Assembly: GCA_964347415.1 (NCBI GenBank)
Contig: CAYFYJ010000003.1
Span: 1 to 59,074 of the forward strand
Source of the DNA: CAYFYJ01 sp964347415
GTDB lineage: Archaea; Aenigmatarchaeota; Aenigmatarchaeia; CG10238-14
DNA: 59,074 nucleotides
Direction of reading: 5' to 3'
Shown: piece after piece, positions 8,423 through 16,953 of the stretch
How the letters are laid out: the number at the start of each line of letters is the position of its first letter
Numbering within the stretch: the first letter of the stretch is position 1
The notes under the pieces: generated by a model
The model's database searches: none
Told to the model about the DNA's origin: nothing
The model's input: the letters and a program-made list of their open reading frames with translations, nothing else
Program-made: the position numbers and the translations under genes

Positions 8423-8671
8423 ATGAGAAAAGAACAATCTGCAACCGTTTTGTATACAATACTAGGTTGTGTTGTAGGCTACATCTCACTCTTAGTTAAT
8501 AACTTCATCTCGGTCCTGGTTTTAGTCTTAGCCATTTATTTCATAACAGTCTTGCCAGTATCCAAAAAAGTAACCGTAGATAAGCTAAGTAAGTGGCTCT
8601 TTTCCAACACTTTCATCACTTACTTCCTCGTCTGGTTAATCGTTTATATTTTACTGAGCAACGTAATCTAG
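8423..8671 (+). CDS. Small three-TM membrane protein upstream of smc
   Basis: An 82-aa protein with three hydrophobic segments (about 8-24, 26-44, 60-80). A purine-rich GGAAGG lies about 10 nt before the ATG and could act as a ribosome binding site. The stop is 7 nt before the GTG of smc, so the two may share a transcript. No family recognised. Confidence 0.5.
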   Translation: MRKEQSATVLYTILGCVVGYISLLVNNFISVLVLVLAIYFITVLPVSKKVTVDKLSKWLFSNTFITYFLVWLIVYILLSNVI

Positions 8672-8678
8672 TGAGAAT

Positions 8679-11177
8679 GTGAACACTAAGATCAACAGAA
8701 TAAGCCTGCAAGGCTTTAAGTCATTCAGGAAAAGGATATCCGTACCTCTTTTTTCTGGTTTTAACATCTTTTGTGGACCGAATGGTGTCGGCAAAAGTAA
8801 TATATTAGATGCCATTACTTTTGTGCTGGGAGGTACGTCCACGAAGGCTTTGAGGGCAGGTAGATTGCATGAATTGATCTACCATGGTAATGGTAATGTC
8901 GAACCATCGGATTATGCTTCTGTTACTTTATGGCTAGATAACTCTAACAAAATTTTTCCTTTTGAAGATCAGGAAATAGCAATAAAGAGGAAGATTAACA
9001 AAAAAGGCGTTAGTGCCTTCAAGATTAACGGGAAAACGACCACAAGAGAAAAAATTCTCGAATTACTGTCCTCAGCCCAGCTACATCCTGAGGGTTACAA
9101 CATCATCATGCAAGGAGATGTCAGTCAAGTCATAGAGATGAACCCGCAAGAGAGACGAGGGATAATAGATGAGATATCTGGTATAGCGCAATACAATGAG
9201 AAAAGAGATAAGGCGCAGAAGAATCTAGTAATCGTCGGTGAAAAACTGAAAGAAGTGGAAATTATCCTAACTGAAAGACTAGAAAGGCTCCAAGAATTAG
9301 AAACTGATAGGAACACAGCATTAAAATACAAAGAGTTGAGAGAAAAACTACAGAGACTGGAAGCATCTTTAGCATACAAGAGGTTCAAGACGGAAGAATC
9401 AAAATACGACAAGATGGAAGGGGATATAAAGACTTGTGGAGCCGAGATCAAAAAACTAGAAGATGAGATCAAACTCATAGACAAGAATATTGTATTGAAA
9501 GAAAAGAAGGAAGAAGGAATAAAAGAAACTATTTTCGTTAGGTCAAGTGGAGCAGGAATAAGGGAAGATATTGAAGAAGTTAAGAATAAAATCCTGAGGG
9601 ATAAGGACAAGATAGAATCTTATCAGAGGGAGATTAAGAGACTAGACGAAATGATCGCCAAGCTTGGCTCGATAGAACAGAGAAAACCAATTTTGTTCAA
9701 GAAAGGCGTTAAAACTATATTAAACCTGAAGAGGCCGGGTATTCACGGGACGGTGGCTGGTTTGATAAGAACTCCTAAAGAATATGGAACAGCCTTTGAA
9801 ATTGCTGGTGGTACCAGACTTCAAAACATAATAGTAAGGGACAGTAAAACCGCGACTGATTGTATAAATTATTTGAAGAAAGGTAAGATAGGTAGAGCGA
9901 CATTTCTTCCGTTAAACAAAATAAGGCCCAGAAATCTCAAAAAAGAGCAAAAATCTTTACTGAAGAAACCTGGTGTTATAGGCCTGTTGAGTGATCTGAT
10001 AAAATTTGATAAAAAATATTCTTCTGCTGTTAATTATATTTTTGGTGATACTCTCGTCGTAGAGAATTTGGGGGTTGCAAGAAGGATAGGTATCGGCAAC
10101 GTCAGGATGGTTACTTTAGATGGGGATTTAGTCGAAAGATCTGGGGCGATGATAGGTGGTTACTATCAGAAAAGAGAAGAAGTTGTCGGCGGTATGGAGA
10201 TAGATGAGTATGAGAACAATAAGAAGGAGCTTCAAGAAGAGATAAACTTCCTCAGAGTTGAGATAGGGCAATTGAACAAAAAAATGGATGAGTTAAGAAA
10301 GAGTAAAGAAACCGAGAGTAAAGAAGTTGTTGATTTAGAAAAAGAAAAAGATACTTTGGAAGATGAATTAATCAATTTAAAATCACAAAGAACAACACTC
10401 ATAGATAACAGGGTGAACCTACAGAATAGAATCAACAAACTAAAAATAAACAGTGCCAGGAAAGAGGCCGAATTGAATAATTTGAAACTCGAGTCAGAAA
10501 AATATAAAGATGTTGAATTGATGGATGAAAAACCATCAGTCCTGGAATTCAATATTGAGCAAGCTACTACCACACTGAATGCCTTAGGTCTAGTCAATAT
10601 GAAAGCCATCGAAGAATACGATGCATTCAAGGGAGAATTTGATGAATTAAAACATAAGTACGATAAAATCATGGATGAAAAAAAATCCATTGAAGAAATG
10701 ATTGAGAAGATTGAAGGGAAGAAAAAAGAAGTCTTCTACGAATGCTTGCGAGCTATAGACAAAAATTTCAGAATCGTTTTCAAGGAAATGGCAAAGGGAC
10801 AGGCGTCACTAGAGTTGGAGAATCCTTTGGATATCGAAAGTGGTTTACTAATTCAAGCCAATCCTGCAGGTAAGAGGATGTTAAATCTAGATGCCATGTC
10901 TGGGGGAGAAAAATCCTTGACGGCTCTAGCATTCTTGTTCGCAGTTCAGAAATACAAACCTGCACCATTCTACATCCTCGATGAGGTTGATGCATTTCTG
11001 GACAAGGCCAACACGAAAAGAGTTGTCGAGATGATAAAAAAACTGTCTGGGGAAGAACAGTTCATCGTCATAACTCACAATGACTACACGATTAAGCAGG
11101 GGGATCGTGTATACGGAATTAGCATGGAAAGAGGCGAATCCAAGATACTTGGATTAGAACTACCAAAAGCGGTTTGA
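8679..11177 (+). CDS. smc: Chromosome segregation ATPase SMC with short coiled-coil arms
   Basis: Structural maintenance of chromosomes ATPase, which with a kleisin forms a DNA-entrapping ring. Walker A is GPNGVGKSN (about 33-41). The Q-loop region MQGDVSQVIEMNPQERR is near 144-160. The hinge spans roughly 350-495 (GIHGTVAGLI to ERSGAMIGGYY). The ABC signature is LDAMSGGEKS (about 737-746), Walker B is FYILDEVDAFLD (764-775), and the switch His is in ITHNDYT (about 800). At 832 aa it is far below the usual 1150-1200. Heads and hinge are complete, so the shortfall is in the arms, about 170 residues each instead of about 300. The GTG start at 8679 gives the expected N-terminal strand. Confidence 0.95.
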   Translation: MNTKINRISLQGFKSFRKRISVPLFSGFNIFCGPNGVGKSNILDAITFVLGGTSTKALRAGRLHELIYHGNGNVEPSDYASVTLWLDNSNKIFPFEDQEIAIKRKINKKGVSAFKINGKTTTREKILELLSSAQLHPEGYNIIMQGDVSQVIEMNPQERRGIIDEISGIAQYNEKRDKAQKNLVIVGEKLKEVEIILTERLERLQELETDRNTALKYKELREKLQRLEASLAYKRFKTEESKYDKMEGDIKTCGAEIKKLEDEIKLIDKNIVLKEKKEEGIKETIFVRSSGAGIREDIEEVKNKILRDKDKIESYQREIKRLDEMIAKLGSIEQRKPILFKKGVKTILNLKRPGIHGTVAGLIRTPKEYGTAFEIAGGTRLQNIIVRDSKTATDCINYLKKGKIGRATFLPLNKIRPRNLKKEQKSLLKKPGVIGLLSDLIKFDKKYSSAVNYIFGDTLVVENLGVARRIGIGNVRMVTLDGDLVERSGAMIGGYYQKREEVVGGMEIDEYENNKKELQEEINFLRVEIGQLNKKMDELRKSKETESKEVVDLEKEKDTLEDELINLKSQRTTLIDNRVNLQNRINKLKINSARKEAELNNLKLESEKYKDVELMDEKPSVLEFNIEQATTTLNALGLVNMKAIEEYDAFKGEFDELKHKYDKIMDEKKSIEEMIEKIEGKKKEVFYECLRAIDKNFRIVFKEMAKGQASLELENPLDIESGLLIQANPAGKRMLNLDAMSGGEKSLTALAFLFAVQKYKPAPFYILDEVDAFLDKANTKRVVEMIKKLSGEEQFIVITHNDYTIKQGDRVYGISMERGESKILGLELPKAV

Positions 11178-11181
11178 TTAA

Positions 11182-11589
11182 TTGAAAATCAAAGAATTAC
11201 ATTTTAAAAGATTTGATGATGGAGAATTTATGAAGACTTTAAAGGATTTTATAGACTCAAAGAAAATTAAATCTGGTTCGATTTTTTGTCTTGGGTTCTT
11301 GAGTAACCCTGTTTTGGGGTTTTTAGATTGGAAGGAGAGGGATTATAAAAAAATAAACGTTAACAAAGAAGTTGAGATAGTTTCTTGTTATGGCAACTTA
11401 TCCAGAAAAAGAGAAAATGATCAATTAATCATGCACCTACATGGTGTTGTCGCAGACAAGAATGGGAAAACTTATGGCGGTCATTTTTTCAAGGCTCAAA
11501 TTAAACTGGTTGAAGCCATGATTTTCGAAACTGGTAAATTGACCAGGAGCTTGAATAAAAAAACAAAACTATACTATCTGGATGCATGA
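11182..11589 (+). CDS. PPC/DUF296 domain protein in the SMC operon
   Basis: A 135-aa single-domain PPC (DUF296) protein, related to the domain of plant AT-hook proteins and to small bacterial and archaeal proteins. The signature is HLHGVVADKNGKTYGGHFF, in which His85, His87 and His101 are positioned like the metal-binding histidines of prokaryotic members. It starts with TTG at 11182, 4 nt after the smc stop, and its TGA overlaps the ATG of scpA (ATGA at 11586-11589), so it is locked between smc and scpA. Prokaryotic PPC proteins form trimers and their biochemical role is not settled. The location suggests a link with chromosome organisation, which is inference. Confidence 0.82.
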   Translation: MKIKELHFKRFDDGEFMKTLKDFIDSKKIKSGSIFCLGFLSNPVLGFLDWKERDYKKINVNKEVEIVSCYGNLSRKRENDQLIMHLHGVVADKNGKTYGGHFFKAQIKLVEAMIFETGKLTRSLNKKTKLYYLDA

Positions 11590-12284
11590 ACATGAAAGAA
11601 CAAAATCTGTTGGAAATGATACTGAAAGGGGAATCCTGGGAGGAATTAATCTACAATATAGTTTCTTACGAGGGTTTAGATCCTTGGGATATCGATATCA
11701 TAAAATTGACTGACTCTTTTTTGAAGCATATTGAGGGGCTAAAAACCTTAGACTTCAGGATACCAGCAAAAGTTGTGTTAGTCGCAGCAATCCTTCTGAA
11801 ACTAAAATCAAATATACTCTCACCGATGAAAGTAGAAGGGACAGAATACTATCCCACAGGTATGGAAGCACTTGATGAATACGAGCAAATTAGACTCGAA
11901 TTGGAAAGTATGGAATTGAAACCGCCGATGGAGAGACGTGTCAAAAGAAAAGTAACTATAGATGAGCTTATCGACGCATTGCGAAAAGCGATGAAGGTCA
12001 AACAAAAGAAAGAACGTATTAGAAGGAAGTTGGGTAAAAGGATAAAAGCAGAAATCGGTGAAGAAGTAGATATTGAACTAAGGATTAAAAATATGATGTC
12101 TGAGATTGATTTGTTGCTGGGTAAGTTAAAGGCAGATAAAGTTATGTTCTCGAAGATCGTTAGCAAATGGGAACGGGATGAAATAGTTAGATATTTCATG
12201 CCTTTATTGTATCTATCATCTAGAGGGAAGATAAGCGCTGAGCAGAGGGAGTTTTTCAAGGAAATTTTAATCAGTAAGAGATGA
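11586..12284 (+). CDS. scpA: Segregation and condensation protein A (kleisin)
   Basis: Kleisin that bridges the SMC heads. The 232-aa protein shows the ScpA N-terminal pattern (LLEMILKGESWEELIYNIVSYE, then DPWDIDIIKLTDSFLKHI, then LVAAILLKLKSNIL) and a C-terminal winged-helix-like segment with LLYLSSRGKISAEQREFFKEI. The lysine-rich middle (about 115-160) is the linker. The start overlaps the PPC gene by 4 nt. No scpB is seen nearby, which fits many archaea that lack or disperse it. Confidence 0.9.
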   Translation: MNMKEQNLLEMILKGESWEELIYNIVSYEGLDPWDIDIIKLTDSFLKHIEGLKTLDFRIPAKVVLVAAILLKLKSNILSPMKVEGTEYYPTGMEALDEYEQIRLELESMELKPPMERRVKRKVTIDELIDALRKAMKVKQKKERIRRKLGKRIKAEIGEEVDIELRIKNMMSEIDLLLGKLKADKVMFSKIVSKWERDEIVRYFMPLLYLSSRGKISAEQREFFKEILISKR

Positions 12285-12288
12285 TAAA

Positions 12289-12296
12289 CTTTATAC
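12289..12296 (+). promoter_or_regulatory. TATA box of the hydrogenase operon
   Basis: CTTTATAC starts about 31 nt upstream of the ATG at 12320, so the first hydrogenase message is probably leaderless. It lies immediately after the scpA stop, separating the two operons. Pattern-based call. Confidence 0.45.
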
Positions 12297-12319
12297 GGGA
12301 CAAATCGTAATTCCTATTC

Positions 12320-13225
12320 ATGATAATCGTTTTTTTCATGGTTTTATTGGCCATCTGTTTTTTTTCATTGAGTATTTACTCTTTTTATTATGAGAAGGGA
12401 GACATCATATTTCTGTTCATACTGGTGGTTTCATTAGCTGTTATCATAAGAATGAACTGGTACTTTTCTTTAATATCAATCCTGTTTCTGATATTGCCGA
12501 TAATCTTCTACAGAAGAATGAGTTATACACAACTTGTTTGTTTTAGTATGTTCGGCTCAATCTTGATGGCATATTTTCTACTGAATTTATTTCTCATGTA
12601 TGAAATGGCGTTTTTACTCCAAATAGCAATACTATCCATTTTAGCGATGTGCATAATGGCGGTGATGGCCATATTCGAAGACAACCTGAAAAGATATCTG
12701 ATTTACTCTAATGCTATACAACTCATGTTTGTTTTATTGGATTTAACGATAGCAAAACTGACTCAAAAAATCACAACTCTTGGAACGATTCAAATATTCA
12801 ACTATACTTTTGCTGGACTATTATTATTCTTGACTTTAGGCGTGTTGAGTAGGGATAATAAAAGAAAGAAGATTAGTAGTCTACAAGGAACATTCTATGA
12901 AAATAAATTGAACGGTTTATTCGCTGTGATTGCTGCCATATCTCTAGCTGGATTGCCTGGTTTGAATATTTTCGTGAGTGAATGGTTCTTGTTTAAAGCT
13001 GCTTTCCTGATTAGCCCAGTAATAACATTATTCGGAATTTTTATCGCGTTGCTTTTATTCGTCATGTACTTTAAAATCATTAACGTCATATCAGTTGGAA
13101 ATTTTGAACAATCTAAAATTTCTATGAAACACATAACTTATATTAATGGTTTTCTTGCTGTCGTTTGTCTAATATTTGGTCTATTGCCGCAAATCCAACT
13201 ATTCATACTAGACAAGGTGTTGTGA
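12320..13225 (+). CDS. Shortened antiporter-like (NuoL/M/N-type) membrane subunit of group 4 hydrogenase
   Basis: Polytopic subunit of the proton/Na+-translocating membrane arm, equivalent to EchA or NuoN. The segment EDNLKRYLIYSNAIQLMFVLLD matches the family's DLKRLLAYSS element, and LAAISLAGLPGLNIFVSEWFLFKAAF-type residues (here AISLAGLPGLNIFVSEWFLF) match the later conserved TM. At 301 aa with about nine TM helices it is much shorter than EchA (about 640 aa) or NuoN (about 480); both ends appear trimmed. It is the first gene of the hydrogenase operon and the next gene starts in its stop codon (TGATG). It is the only antiporter-like subunit in the cluster. Confidence 0.8.
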   Translation: MIIVFFMVLLAICFFSLSIYSFYYEKGDIIFLFILVVSLAVIIRMNWYFSLISILFLILPIIFYRRMSYTQLVCFSMFGSILMAYFLLNLFLMYEMAFLLQIAILSILAMCIMAVMAIFEDNLKRYLIYSNAIQLMFVLLDLTIAKLTQKITTLGTIQIFNYTFAGLLLFLTLGVLSRDNKRKKISSLQGTFYENKLNGLFAVIAAISLAGLPGLNIFVSEWFLFKAAFLISPVITLFGIFIALLLFVMYFKIINVISVGNFEQSKISMKHITYINGFLAVVCLIFGLLPQIQLFILDKVL

Positions 13226-13380
13226 TGAAAAAGAAGAAGAGCATTTATATTGGTGGAGAAAAGGATGAACAGAAAGAAATAATGCCGAGGAGATTCGATA
13301 AATTTTTTGACAAGAGATTACTTTTTGTGATAGTGGGGATAGTATTTTTATTGTTGTTAGCATTGTCAATAGGTGTTTGA
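13225..13380 (+). CDS. Small single-TM subunit in the hydrogenase operon
   Basis: A 51-aa protein with a charged N-terminus (MKKKKSIYIGGEKDEQ), then RRFDKFFDKR and a C-terminal TM helix (about 33-50). Its ATG overlaps the stop of the antiporter-like gene (TGATG) and its stop is 1 nt before the next ATG, so it is firmly embedded in the operon. Small TM proteins occur in Mbh- and Eha/Ehb-type complexes; the sequence does not let me name the equivalent subunit. Confidence 0.65.
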   Translation: MKKKKSIYIGGEKDEQKEIMPRRFDKFFDKRLLFVIVGIVFLLLLALSIGV

Positions 13381-13381
13381 T

Positions 13382-13813
13382 ATGATGATTAAAAAGTCGC
13401 CATGGGTATCCATCTTCAATTCGGGCGGATGTAAAGGATGTGGGTTAGAATGTATTATGCTGATCTCACCGAAGTATGACATCGAGAGGTTTGGATGTTT
13501 ACTCAAACCGAGTCCAAGACATGCTGATATCTTGCTTGTAACGGGAGTGGCTACAAAACAAGCAAAGGCTAGATTAAAAAGAGTTTATTCACAGATGGTA
13601 TCGAATAAGAGGGTATTGGTAATAGGATCATGCGCTATAAGCGGTGGTATTTTCAGGAATGCTTACAACACTGATAAAGGTGTGACCAAAACCATTCGTG
13701 CCGATTATTATGTGCCTGGTTGTCCACCGAAACCAGAAGCGATAATTCATGCTTTGTTAAAGGCTTTGGGTGATTTAGATGGAAAAAAAGAGAGTAAAGC
13801 TAAAAGAGTTTAG
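13382..13813 (+). CDS. Group 4 [NiFe] hydrogenase small subunit (EchC/NuoB-like)
   Basis: Electron-transfer subunit carrying the proximal [4Fe-4S] cluster. The ligand pattern is C17-K-G-C20-x-x-E, then GSCAISGG and VPGCPPKPEAI, as in EchC, MbhJ and NuoB. The 143-aa length is normal for group 4 small subunits, which lack the long C-terminal domain of uptake hydrogenases. ATG 13382 fits the tight operon better than a GTG at 13373 that would overlap the previous gene. The 3' end overlaps the NuoC-like gene by 35 nt. Confidence 0.9.
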   Translation: MMIKKSPWVSIFNSGGCKGCGLECIMLISPKYDIERFGCLLKPSPRHADILLVTGVATKQAKARLKRVYSQMVSNKRVLVIGSCAISGGIFRNAYNTDKGVTKTIRADYYVPGCPPKPEAIIHALLKALGDLDGKKESKAKRV

Positions 13814-14117
13814 GAAAGAAGTCGAAGGGTTGAAGGATTTTAGATTAATCACTATTTCTGCTTTAGATTCAAGAGGATGTTATCATTTGTTATATCACTT
13901 CGATATCGGGGGGATAAAAACATTGAAGATACTAATTCCCGAGAAGAAGCCTGTAATTCCTAGTATCACAGATATTTTCCCGTCGGCAGAATTCTATGAA
14001 AGAGAGATACATGATTTTTTTGATATAAATTTCAAGGGTAATCCAAGACTACATGAAAAAATGTTCTTACCAGATGGTTGGGAGGGAAAGCCTCCACTAC
14101 AAAAAGATAAGAGATGA
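13779..14117 (+). CDS. Hydrogenase 30 kDa-type subunit (EchD/NuoC-like)
   Basis: A 112-aa homologue of the NuoC/EchD subunit, which packs against the large subunit. The C-terminal hallmark is present: FPSAEFYEREIHDFFDINF, then NPRLHEKMFLPDGWEGKPPLQKD, equivalent to the family's ERE..DmfGi.F.gHP.L.r..lp.dW.g.PLRKD. The N-terminal part is short compared with NuoC (about 200 aa) but close to EchD. It sits between the small and large subunit genes, as in Ech and Mbh operons. Confidence 0.87.
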   Translation: MEKKRVKLKEFRKEVEGLKDFRLITISALDSRGCYHLLYHFDIGGIKTLKILIPEKKPVIPSITDIFPSAEFYEREIHDFFDINFKGNPRLHEKMFLPDGWEGKPPLQKDKR

Positions 14118-14121
14118 TTGA

Positions 14122-15267
14122 ATGCATGATTTTAAGATGCCAATAGGACCACATCATCCGGCAATAGATGAACCATCTTGTCTGAGAATATCAATGGATG
14201 GTAATTACATCGTCGATGCCGACTTGAGACTTGGATATGCACACAAAGGAATAGAAAAATTACTCGAGGGTAAAAAAATTGAGCAAGGTCTTCACATAGT
14301 AGATCATATATGTGGCATATGCTCAGTGGCCCATCCCTCTTGTTATGTAAGAGTTATTGAAAAGATGCTGAATTACGAGCCGATTCCGAGAGTAAATTAT
14401 ATCAGAACTCTTGTCAGTGAATTGGGCAGGATTCAATCCCATGTCTTTTGGGCCGGGTTTATGTTACATGAGATCGGATTCGAAACTATGTTAGCATACT
14501 TTCTGCGTGATCGAGAACATACTTTAGAATCTTTAGAAAGATTGACAGGGAATAGAGTACACTTTGCTATACATCAAGTCAGGACAGTCAGATACGATGT
14601 AAACGATGATGATATTCGATTCGTTAAGAAAAAAATTGAAGAAGTGGAGAAAAAAATTCCTAGTTATCTTAAGATAATAGAGAAGGATAAAGTCATCAAG
14701 GCCAGATTAGTGGATGTTGGAACAATAACAAAAAAAACGGCCAAAAAGTATTCTTTGATTGGTCCTATAGCAAGAGCATCTGGGGTTTTCACCGATATAA
14801 GGAAGGAAGATCCTTACGAAGCCTACGAAGAAGTAGATTTTAACATGATCACAGAAAGGAATGGAGATGCTTTTTCTAGGATGCTCGTCAGGATGAATGA
14901 AACTCTAGAATCGATAAAAATAGTTAAACAAATCATAAAAAACATGCCTGAAGGTAAGATACCAAAATTCCCTCCTGTTATAATTGAAGAAGGTATGGAA
15001 GCTGGTAGAGTGGAAGCACCAAGAGGAGAGAACTTTCACATGATAAAAATAAAAGATGGGAAGATTGATAGAGCTAGAATCAGACCACCAACATTCAATT
15101 TCATGAGTATTTTTACAAAACTTTTGGAAGGCAGAGAGATTGGAGATATTCCTGTCATACTGGCATCCTTTGATCCATGCTATGCTTGCATGGAAAGGGT
15201 TGTTGTTATAAAGGACGGTAAAACTGAGGTGTTGACTGAAGATGATTTTAAACATAAGTATGTTTGA
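14122..15267 (+). CDS. Group 4 [NiFe] hydrogenase large subunit (EchE/NuoD-like)
   Basis: Catalytic subunit. Unlike NuoD of complex I it retains both Ni-binding motifs: CGIC (Cys64, Cys67, with His71 following) and DPCYACMER (Cys353, Cys356). It therefore probably holds a NiFe(CN)2CO centre and makes or uses H2, presumably with ferredoxin. The N-terminal GPHHPAIDEPSCLRI is typical. After Arg359 there is a 22-residue tail; in HycE-type subunits such a tail is removed by a dedicated protease after this Arg, and a HycI-like gene lies just downstream. The 381-aa length is usual for this group. No hyp genes are present in the window. Confidence 0.94.
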   Translation: MHDFKMPIGPHHPAIDEPSCLRISMDGNYIVDADLRLGYAHKGIEKLLEGKKIEQGLHIVDHICGICSVAHPSCYVRVIEKMLNYEPIPRVNYIRTLVSELGRIQSHVFWAGFMLHEIGFETMLAYFLRDREHTLESLERLTGNRVHFAIHQVRTVRYDVNDDDIRFVKKKIEEVEKKIPSYLKIIEKDKVIKARLVDVGTITKKTAKKYSLIGPIARASGVFTDIRKEDPYEAYEEVDFNMITERNGDAFSRMLVRMNETLESIKIVKQIIKNMPEGKIPKFPPVIIEEGMEAGRVEAPRGENFHMIKIKDGKIDRARIRPPTFNFMSIFTKLLEGREIGDIPVILASFDPCYACMERVVVIKDGKTEVLTEDDFKHKYV

Positions 15268-16117
15268 ATTTTTATTCTTGGTTTTAGCAATACCAATCAG
15301 TTTACTTTTTGTAGGGATAAAGAGGAAATTGATGGCTCGAATGCAGAACAGGATTGGTCCACCGATTCGGCAGCCATTCTATGATATCATCAAACTGTTC
15401 GAAAAGAAAGAAAGTAATTCTGGAGCTAAGGAAAATATTATATTTCGAACTATGCCATTGATTTACTTGATAACAACCTTTAGTTTATTCTTTTTCCTAC
15501 CGTTTTCGATAATAAGTTTTCATCTCGATTTCATACTTTTCATTTATATCTTCATATTGGGTGGGGCATTGTATATACTCTTAGGAATAACTTCAAATTC
15601 TCCATACGGATACTTTGGTTCAATGAGAGATATGACTTTGATGTTGTGTTATGAAATAATTTTTGCGATCGTGATATTCACTTTTGTTGTATTCGCGGAT
15701 ATTCAATCGTTGGTTGAATTCAATGAAAGCTGGATGTTGTTAAAATTGCCTATAGCCAGTGCTTGTTTGTTTATAATCGCATTGGTTGAAACCAGAATAA
15801 CACCTTTTGATACTGTTGAAGCCCATACAGAAATAATCGGTAGTGTAGAGACAGAATTCAGTGGGAGGAGTTTGGCGTTCTTTGAAATATCGAATGGTTT
15901 GAGGCTGGCATTCTTTGTGTTTTTAACCAGTCTACTTTTCTTCGGTTTCGAGGATTTACTAACATTTTCAATAGTCAGTTTAGTCATGTTGTTTGTGCTA
16001 ACCTTCACTCAAGCAACAACTTGCAGGTATAGATTAGATCAAACTCTCAAAATTTTGATAATCGTTCTGTTTTTTGCTGTTTTTGAGTTGATTAGAATTA
16101 ATTTTATAGTGTGGTGA
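15260..16117 (+). CDS. Hydrogenase membrane subunit (EchB/NuoH-like)
   Basis: A polytopic protein of 285 aa that anchors the hydrogenase module and forms the first part of the ion path. Family marks are MQNRIGPPIRQPFYDIIKLF near the N-terminus, SPYGYFGSMRDMTLMLCYEI in the middle, and ALVETRITPFDTVEAHTEI with GRSLAFFEI, the conserved acidic loop of NuoH. About eight TM helices are visible. ATG 15260 overlaps the end of the large-subunit gene by 8 nt and is preferred; ATG 15242 would add six residues. Confidence 0.92.
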   Translation: MFEFLFLVLAIPISLLFVGIKRKLMARMQNRIGPPIRQPFYDIIKLFEKKESNSGAKENIIFRTMPLIYLITTFSLFFFLPFSIISFHLDFILFIYIFILGGALYILLGITSNSPYGYFGSMRDMTLMLCYEIIFAIVIFTFVVFADIQSLVEFNESWMLLKLPIASACLFIIALVETRITPFDTVEAHTEIIGSVETEFSGRSLAFFEISNGLRLAFFVFLTSLLFFGFEDLLTFSIVSLVMLFVLTFTQATTCRYRLDQTLKILIIVLFFAVFELIRINFIVW

Positions 16118-16118
16118 T

Positions 16119-16487
16119 ATGGGGATAGGAATTGAGGTTTTTAAAAATCTGTTGAAAAAACCATTCACCAAAAGATATCCGAAAGAAAGGGTAAAACCAC
16201 CAGATAGGTATAGAGGTAAATTAACTGTTAAGAAGAAGGATTGTACGGCATGTGGATTATGTAGGATGATATGCCCTACAGAAGCTATAACTTTGGGGAT
16301 GAAAATTAAGGCAATAAAATCTGGGAAGATAACTTACAAAAAAGTTCTTCATCCTATTAGATCGATAAACATGGGTAGATGTGTATCATGTGGTTTATGC
16401 GTAGAAATTTGCCCAGTAAAAATCATATCTTTTACGAACAAATTTGAATTGACCAGTAAATCAAAAAAAGGTTTATTAATCAAATAG
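16119..16487 (+). CDS. Hydrogenase ferredoxin-like subunit (EchF/NuoI-like)
   Basis: A 122-aa electron-relay subunit with two [4Fe-4S] motifs: CTACGLCRMICPTEAI and CVSCGLCVEICPVKII. The spacing between them is wider than in simple ferredoxins, as in NuoI/EchF, and the N-terminal segment NLLKKPFTKRYPKE is the usual lead-in. It is the last gene of the hydrogenase operon, starting 1 nt after the NuoH-like stop, and its 3' end overlaps the convergent protease gene by 8 nt. It probably accepts electrons from soluble ferredoxin. Confidence 0.92.
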   Translation: MGIGIEVFKNLLKKPFTKRYPKERVKPPDRYRGKLTVKKKDCTACGLCRMICPTEAITLGMKIKAIKSGKITYKKVLHPIRSINMGRCVSCGLCVEICPVKIISFTNKFELTSKSKKGLLIK

Positions 16488-16920
16488 CTTCTATAGTTCT
16501 TTGTACTTTTTCTATTATTTCTGGTAATCTAGCTTCCAACTCTGGGCTTAAATCCTGACCAAAGTTTATAAGTTTGGGTTTAATGCCAATCAAGAGTAAC
16601 CTGGCTTTTGGAAAGTATTTCTTGAAAATTGATATTGGGAAATAATGGGTCGAAATATTCATGTCAATTATATCCTCCAATTTGAATAATTTCACGTCCC
16701 CTATTTCTCCCTCAAAAACAGCAACATCAATGAAGAATATCTCGTCTGGATCAATTTTTCTCAATGGTTCTATAAAATTCTCAGGGTTCATTCCACCTTT
16801 TAAGAAATAATAGTTCTTGTTCTTATAGGAGTTTTTAATTTTATCCAGTATCAAGTTACCTATATTATCATCTGCTTTCAAAGGATTTCCCACGCTGATG
16901 ATTGCCTTTTTTATTTCCAT
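16480..16920 (-). CDS. Hydrogenase maturation endopeptidase (HycI family)
   Basis: A 146-aa protein of the HycI/HyaD family that cleaves the C-terminal tail of the large subunit after Ni insertion. Motifs are SVGNPLKADDNIGNLIL (the GNP..ADD metal-sensing Asp), FIDVAVFEGE (second Asp) and STHYFPIS (His). It is convergent to and overlaps the end of the hydrogenase operon, and the large subunit has the tail it would remove. ATG 16920 (MEIKKAIISVGNP) gives the usual family N-terminus; ATG 16944 would add eight residues and bring it within 10 nt of the divergent transporter start. Confidence 0.85.
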   Translation of the reverse strand: MEIKKAIISVGNPLKADDNIGNLILDKIKNSYKNKNYYFLKGGMNPENFIEPLRKIDPDEIFFIDVAVFEGEIGDVKLFKLEDIIDMNISTHYFPISIFKKYFPKARLLLIGIKPKLINFGQDLSPELEARLPEIIEKVQRTIEAI

Positions 16921-16953
16921 AATAATAGATTTTAGGAATACCAAATAATATTA

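Noticed and set aside
13373..13381. GTG start for the hydrogenase small subunit
   Set aside because: It would overlap the upstream 51-aa gene; the ATG at 13382 fits the tight operon and homologues' N-termini.
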